From Pedobacter sp. Leaf176 (GTDB lineage Bacteria > Bacteroidota > Bacteroidia > Sphingobacteriales > Sphingobacteriaceae): a DNA stretch of 64,000 nt. The translations under genes and the position numbers were made by a program. Positions 41,784 to 51,198 of this stretch are shown in pieces. The notes under the pieces are model-generated. The model searched no databases. It saw only the letters and a list, made by a program, of their open reading frames with translations, and had not been told where the DNA came from. The stretch spans positions 192,490-256,489 of the forward strand of contig NZ_LMPD01000006.1 of NCBI RefSeq assembly GCF_001424305.1, written 5' to 3'. Every line of letters starts with the position of its first letter. Positions within the stretch are counted from its first letter, which is position 1.

Positions 41784-43187
41784 ATGGCCAAACTATTAAT
41801 TATTGATGACGAGCGGGCAATAAGAAGTACCCTACGCGAAATCCTGGAATATGAAAATTATGATGTTGAAGATATCGACAACGGTATCGATGGCCTCGAA
41901 ATGATCAGAAAAGGCAATTTTGATCTCGTTCTCTGCGATATCAAAATGAATAAGATGGACGGCATGGAAGTGCTTGAACAGGCACAAATCATCAAACCTG
42001 ACTTACCTTTCATTATGATTTCCGGTCATGGGACAGTTGAGACGGCTATTGAAGCAAGTAAAAAAGGAGCTTTTGATTTTATCTCAAAACCACCAGATTT
42101 AAACCGTTTATTAATTACGGTTCGTAATGGCTTAGACCGTGGAAATTTAGTTACTGAAACTAAAGTTTTAAAACGTAAAGTAAGTAAAACACGCGAAATC
42201 CTTGGAGCATCAGAAAGCATTTCTAAAATTAAAGAAACGATTGAACGTGTTGCTCCAACAGAAGCACGCGTTTTAATTACAGGTGCAAATGGTAGCGGTA
42301 AGGAGTTGGTTGCACGTTGGCTGCACGAAAAATCTAACCGTGCGGACAGCCCCTTAATTGAAGTAAACTGCGCAGCAATTCCATCTGAGTTAATTGAGAG
42401 CGAATTGTTTGGCCACGAAAAAGGTTCATTCACTTCTGCGGTAAAACAACGTATCGGTAAGTTTGAATTGGCCAATGGCGGAACACTTTTCCTAGATGAA
42501 ATCGGCGACATGAGCCTTTCTGCCCAGGCAAAAGTACTGCGTGCATTACAGGAACACAAAATATCCCGAGTTGGAGGCGAAAAAGAAATAGAAGTTAACG
42601 TTCGTGTTTTAGCGGCAACCAATAAGGATCTATTAAAAGAAATTGAAGATGGTAATTTCCGTATGGATTTGTACCACCGCCTGAATGTAATTAATATTCA
42701 CGTTCCGCATTTAACTGAACGTATTGATGATATTCCAGTAATTGCGCAAAACTTTTTAGAAAATATTTGCAACGATTATGGCATGCCTGTTAAAAAGATT
42801 AACGAAGGTGGTATGGCTGCTTTGCAAGCTTTACCGTGGACGGGTAACGTCCGCGAGTTGCACAATATGATTGAACGTTTAATTATTTTAAGCGATAAAG
42901 TGATTACCGAAAATGATGTTCGCGCTTTTGCGAATCCAGGTGGAGGTACGAATATCGGGTCGGCAACAAGTGCCCAGATCGCGGGTTCAAATGAAGGGTC
43001 TGGCATGTCTTCTTCTTTCGATAGTTTCAACAACTTCCAGGATTATAAAGATCACGCAGAGAAAGAATTCATCAAATTCAAACTGGAAAAAAACAACTGG
43101 AACGTTTCAAAAACTGCTGATGAGATTGATATTCAAAGGAGTCATCTATACAGCAAGATTGAAAAGTTTGGATTGAAAAGAGAATAA
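41784..43187 (+). CDS. NtrC/NtrX-type sigma54-dependent response regulator
   Basis: ATG 41784 (MAKLLIIDDE, 467 residues); the track used a TTG. Receiver domain (phospho-acceptor Asp in LVLCDIKMNKMDG), AAA+ domain with Walker A-like GANGSGKE, LFLDEIGDM, and a Fis-type HTH at the end (NVSKTADEIDIQRSHLYSKI). The sigma54-contact loop reads GSFTSA instead of the canonical GAFTGA. An NtrX-like output is likely. No histidine kinase lies beside it. Confidence 0.9.
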   Translation: MAKLLIIDDERAIRSTLREILEYENYDVEDIDNGIDGLEMIRKGNFDLVLCDIKMNKMDGMEVLEQAQIIKPDLPFIMISGHGTVETAIEASKKGAFDFISKPPDLNRLLITVRNGLDRGNLVTETKVLKRKVSKTREILGASESISKIKETIERVAPTEARVLITGANGSGKELVARWLHEKSNRADSPLIEVNCAAIPSELIESELFGHEKGSFTSAVKQRIGKFELANGGTLFLDEIGDMSLSAQAKVLRALQEHKISRVGGEKEIEVNVRVLAATNKDLLKEIEDGNFRMDLYHRLNVINIHVPHLTERIDDIPVIAQNFLENICNDYGMPVKKINEGGMAALQALPWTGNVRELHNMIERLIILSDKVITENDVRAFANPGGGTNIGSATSAQIAGSNEGSGMSSSFDSFNNFQDYKDHAEKEFIKFKLEKNNWNVSKTADEIDIQRSHLYSKIEKFGLKRE

Positions 43188-43243
43188 GTTAAATTTATAT
43201 GTTGTAAGTTATAAGTCGTAGTGCTTAAAACTTACAACTTAAA

Positions 43244-45034
43244 TTAGCCCATATAATCGTTTTGCCTCATTAGCAGCGCCCTGTATTTATTAAAGATGGC
43301 TGTTTTAGACACGAAGCCCTTATATTGGTTTTCGCTGTTAACTACAGGCAGGATCCAGGCATTTTCCTGTTCCATTTTTTCGAGGACCAATTTCAGATTA
43401 TCGTTTTCGCTGATGGTGGCGGGTGCTTGCTGAACTAAATGCGAGGCTGTTAAAGAATCTTTTTTTTCATTCTTCATCATCTCGTTAAAAACTTCTTCAA
43501 CATAGATTACGCCTTTAAAATCTCCCAGTTCATCGATTACAGAACATATATTTTTATGAGATTGAACAATTTCGCTCATCTTTAATGAGACCAAATCATT
43601 CATAAGCAAAGTTGGATAATTCTTTTCAGTAAGGTATTTCAACTTCATCTGACTTAAAACTGTTGTGTCCTTATCTTCATGTGAAAGTAGTTCACCTTTA
43701 TCTGCAAGCGCTTTTGTATAAATTGAATGTTTTTGAGAACTTCTGTTCACCGCGTAGGAAATGGCAGTGGTAATCATTAAAGGAACCATCAAAATGTATC
43801 CTCCTGTGATTTCTGCAATCAGGAAAATGCCCGTTAATGGTGCATGCATGATCGCACCAAGAGCAGCAGCCATGCCGGCAACAATAAAATTAGATACGTT
43901 TAATTGCGCAACCCCTGAAAGATTAACTACGTAGGCAAAAATAAATCCTATCAGTCCGCCCATAATTAAACTTGGTGCAAAAGTACCTCCATTACCACCG
44001 GCGCCAAGTGTAACCAATGTGGCAATTGATTTCATGAAAATTGTAACTACGGTGAAGAGTATAACCAGCGCTGGAATGGTATTGTAATCTGAGAAAATAC
44101 TGTTGTTGATCACGGCCAGATAGTCTCCTCTTAACAGACTTTTAATCGTGATATAACCTTCTCCATAAAGTGTTGGAAAAAGAAAAACCAATGCGCCAAG
44201 CATTAAGCCGCCAACAACGACCTTGGTGTAGGGATGTTTTATTTTGTAAAAAAATCCTTTTACAGCGTAATTGGCTTTAGTAAAATAGATTGAAAATAAG
44301 CCAATTAGCACCGCCAAGATAACATAATAAAACAGCGCATTTACTTTCCAACCTTCCGTAACTAAAAAGAACAGCTGTTGAGTATAAAAGAGTCTGGCAA
44401 CAACGGCAGCGGTTGCGGCAGAGAGTAACAATGGAATAAATGCAGGTATTGTGAATTCTGGAAGTAATATTTCTATGGCAAACACAATGCCCGCAACCGG
44501 ACTGTTAAATGCTCCTGCTATTCCCGCCGCCGCCCCGCATGCCACTAACATTGTGATCTCCCGGTAAGATAAACCCAAAAATCTACCAAGGTTCGAACCA
44601 ATAGCAGAACCACTTGTTACGATCGGTGCTTCCAGTCCTGTTGAACCACCAAAGCCTACAGTAACAGCTGCTGTAATAATTTGTGAATAAATATTATGGG
44701 GCTCTACCCTGCTCGATTTTTTCGAAATCGCATACAGCAAGGGCGTTAATCCTGTTTCAAATTTACTTTTTCGAATAAAGTATTTGATGTATAAAACGGT
44801 TAGTAATATACCAACCATCGGAAAAAGCAAATACAGGTAATATTTATATTTCCATTGCCAGTCTGATTGGAGAAATTCTTCGATGTGGTGCGTTAAACTT
44901 TTTAACACCGCGGCTGCCAATCCGGCTAGAATACCAACAACAACAGCAAGTATGACTAAGAAATTACGGTTTGATATTTTTGATTTTCTGTATCGGTTAA
45001 TCTTATCAAGGTAATTTACAAAGCGAATATACAT
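43244..45034 (-). CDS. ClC-family chloride channel/antiporter with C-terminal CBS pair
   Basis: 596 residues: about 10-12 membrane helices with ClC selectivity segments GSTGLEAPIV (gating Glu) and GGNGGTFAPSL, then two CBS domains (~450-590). The gating Glu suggests a Cl-/H+ antiporter, although channels share it. It is 25 bases downstream of the RluA gene on the minus strand. Confidence 0.93.
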   Translation of the reverse strand: MYIRFVNYLDKINRYRKSKISNRNFLVILAVVVGILAGLAAAVLKSLTHHIEEFLQSDWQWKYKYYLYLLFPMVGILLTVLYIKYFIRKSKFETGLTPLLYAISKKSSRVEPHNIYSQIITAAVTVGFGGSTGLEAPIVTSGSAIGSNLGRFLGLSYREITMLVACGAAAGIAGAFNSPVAGIVFAIEILLPEFTIPAFIPLLLSAATAAVVARLFYTQQLFFLVTEGWKVNALFYYVILAVLIGLFSIYFTKANYAVKGFFYKIKHPYTKVVVGGLMLGALVFLFPTLYGEGYITIKSLLRGDYLAVINNSIFSDYNTIPALVILFTVVTIFMKSIATLVTLGAGGNGGTFAPSLIMGGLIGFIFAYVVNLSGVAQLNVSNFIVAGMAAALGAIMHAPLTGIFLIAEITGGYILMVPLMITTAISYAVNRSSQKHSIYTKALADKGELLSHEDKDTTVLSQMKLKYLTEKNYPTLLMNDLVSLKMSEIVQSHKNICSVIDELGDFKGVIYVEEVFNEMMKNEKKDSLTASHLVQQAPATISENDNLKLVLEKMEQENAWILPVVNSENQYKGFVSKTAIFNKYRALLMRQNDYMG

Positions 45035-45059
45035 GTTATTTTAATCTGGTAATTAAAGC

Positions 45060-45782
45060 TTAGGCGTCGAATTTATCTAAAAGCTTAATTAAAGTTGCAA
45101 AATCTTTTGGGTATGGGGCGTCAATCTTGATGTCTTTATCATCCAGCCCTTTAAAAACCAGGTGCCTCGCATGGAGCGCAAAACGTTTCATAATTGGCTG
45201 TTCCTCTTCACCTTTTGTCAGCTTATAACCTCGTTTAATTGATGAAAGAAAAACCGGTTTCCCCTTGTACATTTCATCACCCACAATAGCAGCTCGTTGG
45301 GTAGCCAAATGGATTCGGATTTGGTGCATACGACCTGTAATTGGCTTACATTCTACCAGAGTATAATGCTTGTAATATTTTAAGGAATCGAAAATCGTTT
45401 CAGCCCTCTTCCCCTCTGCCCTGTCAATGGTTACGTTTTTGTTTCCATCATTAAGAATTGGCAAATCGACCAAAAGTTCATCGAAAATTACATGGCCATC
45501 AACTACAGCATGATAAGTTTTGTTTACCTTTCTACGTTCGAATTGCATGGATGCATGGCGGTAAGCTTCCGGGTTTTTTGCGATAATTAACGCACCCGAA
45601 GTTTCTTTATCCAACCTATGACAAACCTGGGCGTCATCACTATATTGCTTAGCCAGACGTAATACATTGGTTTCGCCAGATCCACCTCTTTCATCAAGTG
45701 AGGCTAGAAATGGCGGTTTATTGATAACGATAAAATCGTTGTCTTCAAAAAGAATAAGGTCTATAAAATTAGGGTACTTCAA
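45060..45782 (-). CDS. RluA-family pseudouridine synthase
   Basis: 240 residues with the catalytic HRLDKETSGALIIAKN, whose Asp is the nucleophile, and GRMHQIRIHL. There is no N-terminal S4 domain. RluA-type enzymes modify 23S rRNA or tRNA; the exact target is not set. Co-directional with the ClC gene. Confidence 0.9.
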   Translation of the reverse strand: MKYPNFIDLILFEDNDFIVINKPPFLASLDERGGSGETNVLRLAKQYSDDAQVCHRLDKETSGALIIAKNPEAYRHASMQFERRKVNKTYHAVVDGHVIFDELLVDLPILNDGNKNVTIDRAEGKRAETIFDSLKYYKHYTLVECKPITGRMHQIRIHLATQRAAIVGDEMYKGKPVFLSSIKRGYKLTKGEEEQPIMKRFALHARHLVFKGLDDKDIKIDAPYPKDFATLIKLLDKFDA

Positions 45783-45912
45783 ACTGTGCTGTTATTAATG
45801 AAGTACAAAAATACGGATTTATTTTTTTAACGTTAAGATTACACCGCTTTTATTGCTGCATTTCCTAAAACAATGATAACTCCCGGGCTCATGAGGTTGC
45901 CGTTAAATTCAA

Positions 45913-46350
45913 TTAATTATTCTGAGAGATAACAGTTAAACCTTCATGTGTTAATTCGAGCGTTTCGAGCGCAATTTGGCTATCATCAGCGACTAAAACA
46001 GGACCAATATATTTTATAGGAAATGCGTTCTTTAATTTCCATGTGAATATAGGCGCATGTGTTTCATCCAAAAGATTGATCACAACATCTCTTGGCTGAA
46101 TATCCCCATTTGATTTTGTGTTAATCCAATTGAAAAATTCATTGTCACCTTTCATTATTCCGCGTTTCAATATAATGTTTGAAAATTTACGAATACCGGG
46201 AATTTTTGCACCACTGTCAACAGCACTTGAACCATCTCTAACAGCTACGACCTCAATTTCAATGTTCAATCCAGAAACTTCTGCGAAGCCTACCCTTGTT
46301 CCTCCCCAATCGACCAAGAAGTGATATCTGTTAATTGAATTTTGCGCCAT
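45913..46350 (-). CDS. Orphan contractile-tail tube protein (gp19-like)
   Basis: 145 residues that match the phage T4 gp19 / extracellular contractile injection tube protein pattern: YHFLVDWGGTRVGFAEVSGL, then IPGIRKFSNIILKRGIM and a C-terminal ETLELTHEGLTVI. Hcp-type rings of this fold form the inner tube. No sheath, baseplate, spike or lysis genes lie within 15 kb on either side. It could be a domesticated tube, a partner of a cluster elsewhere, or a relic. The ORF is intact. Confidence 0.85.
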   Translation of the reverse strand: MAQNSINRYHFLVDWGGTRVGFAEVSGLNIEIEVVAVRDGSSAVDSGAKIPGIRKFSNIILKRGIMKGDNEFFNWINTKSNGDIQPRDVVINLLDETHAPIFTWKLKNAFPIKYIGPVLVADDSQIALETLELTHEGLTVISQNN

Positions 46351-46402
46351 ATTGTGTTATTTAATTATTTGATACAATATAAATACTTAATAGTTAAAGA
46401 AC

Positions 46403-46446
46403 AAAAAAAGCCGCAGAATCTGATAAACAGAAAATCTGCGGCTTAA
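46403..46446 (-). terminator. Terminator of the OmpR-type regulator
   Basis: Ten-base stem (AAGCCGCAGA/TCTGCGGCTT on the plus strand) followed on the minus strand by a run of T's. Confidence 0.85.
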
Positions 46447-46464
46447 TTCTCTATGATTGTATTT

Positions 46465-47154
46465 CTAAGAAAGTTCAAACTTATAACCAACACCTTTTAC
46501 GGTTGATACATAAGTTTCACCTAATTTTTCGCGTAGCTTACGGATGTGAACGTCGATCGTTCTATTGGTTACGACAACCGAATCTTCCCAGATATTTTTC
46601 AGGATTGATTCGCGGGTATACACTTTACCGGGCTTAGAGGCCAGAAGATATAACAGCTCAAATTCCTTTTTAGCCAAAACCACTTTATTGCCACCTTGAA
46701 AAACGAGGTAAGCCTCGCGGTCGATAACCAAATCGCCGATTTCTAATTTGTTCTCTGATACTTCTTCAGTTCCGGAGTTCCGTCGTAAAATGGCATTTAT
46801 GCGACTCACCAAAGCGCGTGGCTTAATTGGTTTCGCGATATAATCATCCGCGCCAACATTAAATCCTGCAATTTCAGAATACTCTTCGCTCCTGGCAGTT
46901 AAAAAAACCATGAACGTATTTTTGAATTCTGGAATGGCTCTCATTAACCGGCAAGCCTCAATTCCGTCCATCTTGGGCATCATAATATCCAGAATTATCA
47001 AATCCGGATGAACCTTTTTTGCTATGGTGATTCCTTCCTGACCATTAGAAGCCGTAAATACCTGATATCCCTCTTTTTTCAGGTTGTACTCAATCAATTC
47101 CAGAATATCTGGTTCATCATCAACAATTAATATTTTCTGACCTGTATTGTTCAT
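46465..47154 (-). CDS. OmpR/PhoB-family response regulator
   Basis: 229 residues. Receiver domain with DDEPD, acceptor Asp in LIILDIMMPKMDG, Thr/Lys of the switch in FLTARS and ADDYIAKPI; then a winged-helix DNA-binding domain (~130-229) with RTIDVHIRKLREKLG. No sensor kinase is adjacent, so its partner and target genes are unknown. It ends at a strong terminator. Confidence 0.93.
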   Translation of the reverse strand: MNNTGQKILIVDDEPDILELIEYNLKKEGYQVFTASNGQEGITIAKKVHPDLIILDIMMPKMDGIEACRLMRAIPEFKNTFMVFLTARSEEYSEIAGFNVGADDYIAKPIKPRALVSRINAILRRNSGTEEVSENKLEIGDLVIDREAYLVFQGGNKVVLAKKEFELLYLLASKPGKVYTRESILKNIWEDSVVVTNRTIDVHIRKLREKLGETYVSTVKGVGYKFELS

Positions 47155-47257
47155 AGTTAAATATTTGTTACGAAAGTACTGTCTCTGATGTAATTTTCAG
47201 TTAAGACTAAGTTAAGAAATTGTTAACGACTTAAATTAGTTTAACATTGAGTTTCTT

Positions 47258-48370
47258 TTAACGTAACGTTTTAGCCAGAAAGTTCTCCAGCTCATCCCCA
47301 CGAAGGTTTTTGGCAACGATTTTACCGTTGGGGTCAATTAGGTACGAAGTAGGAATAGCCTGAACCTGGTATTTTTTAACTGTTTCTCCGTTGAAATCGT
47401 TCAGCTCTGACACATGTGTCCAGTTCAAACCGTCCGCTTTGATGGCGCCTAACCAGGCCGCCTTGTCCGTATCTAATGAGATTCCTAAAATGTCAAAATT
47501 CCTGGTTTTATATTTATCATAGACCTTAACAACATTTGGGTTTTCCTGTCGGCACGGCTGGCACCAGGATGCCCAGAAATCAACTAAAACATATTTTCCT
47601 TTGAAATCCGATAAGCTTACCGGTTTTGCATCTGCAGTATTTATTGTGAACGATGGTGCGATTTGCCCAACCTGAACGGTTTTTAATAATGCCATTTGTT
47701 TAACAAATGTATCTACAGTAGCATTTCCTTTAATTTCTTCTTTAACCTCATCAGCGAATTTTACCAATTCTGCTTCAAACTCCTGCGGGCTCAACGTATT
47801 CATTGCATAAAAACCTGCCAATGTTCCTTTGTTATCTTTAGCAAATCTGATAATTGAAGCATTCAGTTGATTCGTATATGATTCATATTTTGGTTTCAGT
47901 TCTTCCAGTACAGCAGCCCTGTTTTGAGGTTGTGTTGCTACTTTTGATTCAAAATCGGCCTGCAGTTGCTCCACTTGCTTGGCATAAGTATTTCTGAGTG
48001 CATTTAATTCCGATAACTTCTCCACTTCGTTAGCACCTGAAATTGTATAGGCCATTGTTTTATCTGATAAATCGGCTTCTAATTTGATTTCATCTCCGTT
48101 TTTGGCGATTAACATGAACTCATGATTACCGATTGATACGCGGAAAAAATCGACAGATGGCGTTTTACGGATAAATTTAAACGCCCCTTTCTCCGACAAA
48201 TTTGTAGAATCAACAGGTACCATTTGGCTATTTTGCATTCCATACAGAAACACTTTCTTTTCTGTTCCGGGATTTTGGAAAGTTCCATCGATGGTAAAGC
48301 TATCTTTCGGTTTACAAGCTGTGAAAGCAATCGCAATTAAGGCGATAAGGCTCAGGTTTTTTAATTTCAT
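47258..48370 (-). CDS. TlpA-like thiol-disulfide lipoprotein with DUF4369 domain
   Basis: 370 residues. A lipoprotein signal (FTAC), an N-terminal DUF4369-like beta domain (~25-110), a helical linker and a C-terminal thioredoxin fold with the CxxC in FWASWCQPCRQENP and cis-Pro in VQAIPTSYL. Such proteins reduce disulfides in the periplasm, for example for cytochrome c maturation. Its ATG overlaps the gatB stop by one base (TAATG). Confidence 0.92.
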   Translation of the reverse strand: MKLKNLSLIALIAIAFTACKPKDSFTIDGTFQNPGTEKKVFLYGMQNSQMVPVDSTNLSEKGAFKFIRKTPSVDFFRVSIGNHEFMLIAKNGDEIKLEADLSDKTMAYTISGANEVEKLSELNALRNTYAKQVEQLQADFESKVATQPQNRAAVLEELKPKYESYTNQLNASIIRFAKDNKGTLAGFYAMNTLSPQEFEAELVKFADEVKEEIKGNATVDTFVKQMALLKTVQVGQIAPSFTINTADAKPVSLSDFKGKYVLVDFWASWCQPCRQENPNVVKVYDKYKTRNFDILGISLDTDKAAWLGAIKADGLNWTHVSELNDFNGETVKKYQVQAIPTSYLIDPNGKIVAKNLRGDELENFLAKTLR

Positions 48371-49827
48371 TATTTTAATTTTTCAAGTATCAAATCATTT
48401 AATCTTTTGGCATCGGCTTTTCCTTTGGCTAACTTCATAACATCGCCAACAAACAAACCTAAAACGCCTTTTTTTCCTTTTTTATATGCTTCAACCTGTT
48501 GCGGGTATTTAGATAATACTTCATCAACAAAACGATCTAATTCGTCGCCATTCTCAGAAATTATTAAGTTTAACGATTGTGCTAAACCCGCAACATCTAC
48601 ATTTTCATGTTTCTCAACGGCGGGTAGTAATTGCTGAATGGCAATTTTTTGAGTGATTTTTTTATTGTCAACCAAGTTAATCGCAATTGCCAACTGCTCA
48701 GGTTTTACATTATATTCCGATATGGATATTGATTTTTCGCTCAAAACAGCCCTTATTGGTCCAATTAACCAATTGATCAAGGTTTTTTTGGTATTCACAA
48801 TTGGCAAAGCCTGATTAAAGTAATTCAACAATTCCAGGTCTTCGGCAAAAAGCGCCGCATCAGCTTTACTAATCCCAAATTCAGACATCATTTTTTTTGA
48901 AATCTCGTTTGGTAAAGCAGGCATTGCCGCTTTAATTTCTGTCAGCCAATCGTTTGAAATAAAAACAGGTTGCAAATCCGGGTCAGCAAAATAACGGTAA
49001 TCGTTAGCCTCTTCTTTAGTACGCATTGGTGAGGTTGTACCTTTGTCCGCATCAAAATTCAATGTACTCTGAATAATTCGACCACCATTCGATATAACAT
49101 CCACCTGTCTGCCAAATTCAAAATCCATTGCTCTACGTACGTTACGCATTGAGTTTAGGTTTTTTACTTCGCAACGGGTACCAAATTCTGTAGAACCCAT
49201 TGGGCGAATGGAGATATTTGCATCGCAACGCAAACTTCCCTCTTCCATGTTGCCATCGCTCACATTTAAATGCCGAACCAGCTTCCTAATCTCTGCTAAT
49301 AAGGCTGATGCTTCCTCAGCACTACGGATATCAGGTTCGGTTACAATCTCAATTAAAGGTACACCGGCACGGTTTAAATCGACCAGGGAATAGTTATCAT
49401 CCTGGTCGTGAATACTTTTACCCGCGTCTTCTTCCAGGTGAATTCTATTAATTCCGATTCTTTTTGCCGATCCATCAGCCAGTTCTACCTCTAAAAATCC
49501 ATTTATACAAATTGGCTGATTATCCTGTGTGATTTGATATCCCTTTGGTAAATCAGCGTAGAAATAGTTTTTTCTGTCGAAATGGTTGATCTGGTTAATT
49601 GTACAGTTCAAGGCCAGCCCAATACGGATGGCTTTCGCAACAACTTCCTTATTTAGCTTAGGCAATGCACCAGGCAGAGCCAAAGAAACGGTTGAAATAT
49701 TTTGATTAGGTAAAGCACCGAAAGATGCACTGTCAGCAGAGAATATTTTAGTGTTGGTATTAAGCTGGACGTGTATTTCAAGTCCTGAAACGAGTTCGTA
49801 ATTGTTTTCGGATGTACCTAAACTCAT
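48370..49827 (-). CDS. gatB: Asp/Glu-tRNA amidotransferase subunit B
   Basis: 485 residues: ELVSGLEIHVQLNT at the start, DRKNYFYADLPKGYQI, HLEEDAGKS, and a C-terminal tail domain (YqeY-like) from about 330. With GatA/GatC it converts Glu-tRNA(Gln) to Gln-tRNA(Gln) or the Asn equivalent. gatA and gatC are not in the window. Translationally coupled to the downstream TlpA gene. Confidence 0.95.
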   Translation of the reverse strand: MSLGTSENNYELVSGLEIHVQLNTNTKIFSADSASFGALPNQNISTVSLALPGALPKLNKEVVAKAIRIGLALNCTINQINHFDRKNYFYADLPKGYQITQDNQPICINGFLEVELADGSAKRIGINRIHLEEDAGKSIHDQDDNYSLVDLNRAGVPLIEIVTEPDIRSAEEASALLAEIRKLVRHLNVSDGNMEEGSLRCDANISIRPMGSTEFGTRCEVKNLNSMRNVRRAMDFEFGRQVDVISNGGRIIQSTLNFDADKGTTSPMRTKEEANDYRYFADPDLQPVFISNDWLTEIKAAMPALPNEISKKMMSEFGISKADAALFAEDLELLNYFNQALPIVNTKKTLINWLIGPIRAVLSEKSISISEYNVKPEQLAIAINLVDNKKITQKIAIQQLLPAVEKHENVDVAGLAQSLNLIISENGDELDRFVDEVLSKYPQQVEAYKKGKKGVLGLFVGDVMKLAKGKADAKRLNDLILEKLK

Positions 49828-49968
49828 ATAAAATGATGCCTTTGAATGTATTGTGCTGGCAAATATAGTTAAAGAATGTTAAAAGAATTTGCTTCGGTTA
49901 AACTACTGTGTAACGGCTTTGTCTATTTCGATAATTAACACACACAGGAAACCTTAAATTAAAAAATT

Positions 49969-50553
49969 ATGAAAAAGTTAGTATTATTTGCTGCAGTTCT
50001 GATGGTTTCACTACTTAGCATAAACTATGCAAAAGCGCAGGTTAGTTTAAACATAAATATCGGACAACAACCTGTTTGGGGACCAACGGGTTATGACCAT
50101 GTAGATTATTATTATTTTCCAGACATCGACGCCTACTATTATGTTCCGACGGGACAATACATTTATTCGAATGGTGGTCGATGGATTTCGGTACGTAGTT
50201 TGCCGGCAAAATTTGGAAACTTTGACTTGTACCGCGCTTATAAGGTGGTTGTAAATGAGCCAAAACCATATTTAAGAAATAATGTTTATGTGGCAAAATT
50301 TAGCAAGTTTAAAAATTATGGCGGGCGCCAGACCATAATAAGAGATAGTCGCGACACAAAATATTATGTAGTTAAGGGACATCCCAACTATAATGTAAAT
50401 AAAACGGTTGTTGTAAACAACAATAGGCCTGTTCGCAATCAAAATACGATAGTAAGGGTTAATCAAAAACCAAGGCCAACTCGAAACAACGGGAGTATAA
50501 ATCCTGATAAAGTCGGAAATAATCATCTGGAAAAAGTAAAAGACCGCCATTAA
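49969..50553 (+). CDS. Secreted Tyr-rich basic protein, paralog 1
   Basis: 194 residues. Signal peptide to about residue 23 (INYAKAQ), mature domain with VSLNINIGQQPVWGP, HVDYYYFPDIDAYYYVP, YIYSNGGRWISV, then a long Asn/Lys/Arg-rich tail. No recognised function. The next gene is a clear paralog with the same opening (VSLNVNIG, YYYLPEVHSYYYVP). Probably exported; the basic tail could bind nucleic acid, heparin-like polymers or the wall. Confidence 0.75.
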   Translation: MKKLVLFAAVLMVSLLSINYAKAQVSLNINIGQQPVWGPTGYDHVDYYYFPDIDAYYYVPTGQYIYSNGGRWISVRSLPAKFGNFDLYRAYKVVVNEPKPYLRNNVYVAKFSKFKNYGGRQTIIRDSRDTKYYVVKGHPNYNVNKTVVVNNNRPVRNQNTIVRVNQKPRPTRNNGSINPDKVGNNHLEKVKDRH

Positions 50554-50570
50554 ATTCAATTTAGTTGTGT

Positions 50571-50598
50571 AAGGGAGTTCGAAAGGGCTCCCTTTTTT
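50571..50598 (+). terminator. Terminator between the two paralogs
   Basis: AAGGGAG / CTCCCTTTTTT hairpin, so the second paralog probably has its own promoter. Confidence 0.7.
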
Positions 50599-50667
50599 GT
50601 ATTTCTTACAATAGAATGTTTGGCACAACGTTTGAATAATCGTTAACACACACAAAAACTATGGATT

Positions 50668-51171
50668 ATGAAAAAGTTATTAATCATCTCTGCGATTGTA
50701 GGTATCGTGGCTCTAAACGGAAACCAATCTAGCGCTCAAGTAAGTTTAAACGTAAATATTGGTACACAACCCGCCTGGATTCCTGCTGGTTATCAAAATG
50801 TTAATTATTATTACCTTCCGGAGGTTCATTCTTACTACTATGTTCCACAAAGGCAATTTGTTTACCTGAATGGTAACCGCTGGACAAGATCCAGGTATTT
50901 GCCAGGCAGGTATAGAAATTATAATCTCAATCATGGAAGAAAAATTGTAATGTATGGAAATAGTCCCTACCGCAGTTACAATTCCCACAGAGTAAGATAT
51001 GCAAATAACTATAACCATTATCGCCCGGCTTACGGTGGCGGAAACAGAATTAGGTACAATTCACCAAGAGGCCATTACAAACCGCAACGGGCCGATTACA
51101 GGAACCATGACAGACGCGTGAATTCCAGTTTGTTTTCACGGGGACATCGTGAAAAACATGGCAGACATTAA
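50668..51171 (+). CDS. Secreted Tyr-rich basic protein, paralog 2
   Basis: 167 residues with a signal peptide ending near SSAQ and the same core as the preceding gene: VSLNVNIGTQPAW, NVNYYYLPEVHSYYYVP, FVYLNGNRWTRSRYLPG. The tail is Tyr/Arg/His-rich and basic (YRNYNLNHGRKIV). Shared leader sequence (ACACACA upstream of ATGAAAAAGTTA) also shows tandem duplication. Function unknown. Confidence 0.75.
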   Translation: MKKLLIISAIVGIVALNGNQSSAQVSLNVNIGTQPAWIPAGYQNVNYYYLPEVHSYYYVPQRQFVYLNGNRWTRSRYLPGRYRNYNLNHGRKIVMYGNSPYRSYNSHRVRYANNYNHYRPAYGGGNRIRYNSPRGHYKPQRADYRNHDRRVNSSLFSRGHREKHGRH

Positions 51172-51198
51172 AAAAAGAGGCTTCAAGCCTCTTTTTTT
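51169..51198. terminator. Bidirectional terminator
   Basis: AAAAAGAGGCTT-CAAGCCTCTTTTT hairpin between paralog 2 and the convergent YhhN gene. Confidence 0.85.

Noticed and set aside
45913-46350. A prophage around the tube protein
   Set aside because: Neighbours for 15 kb on each side are ordinary chromosomal genes.
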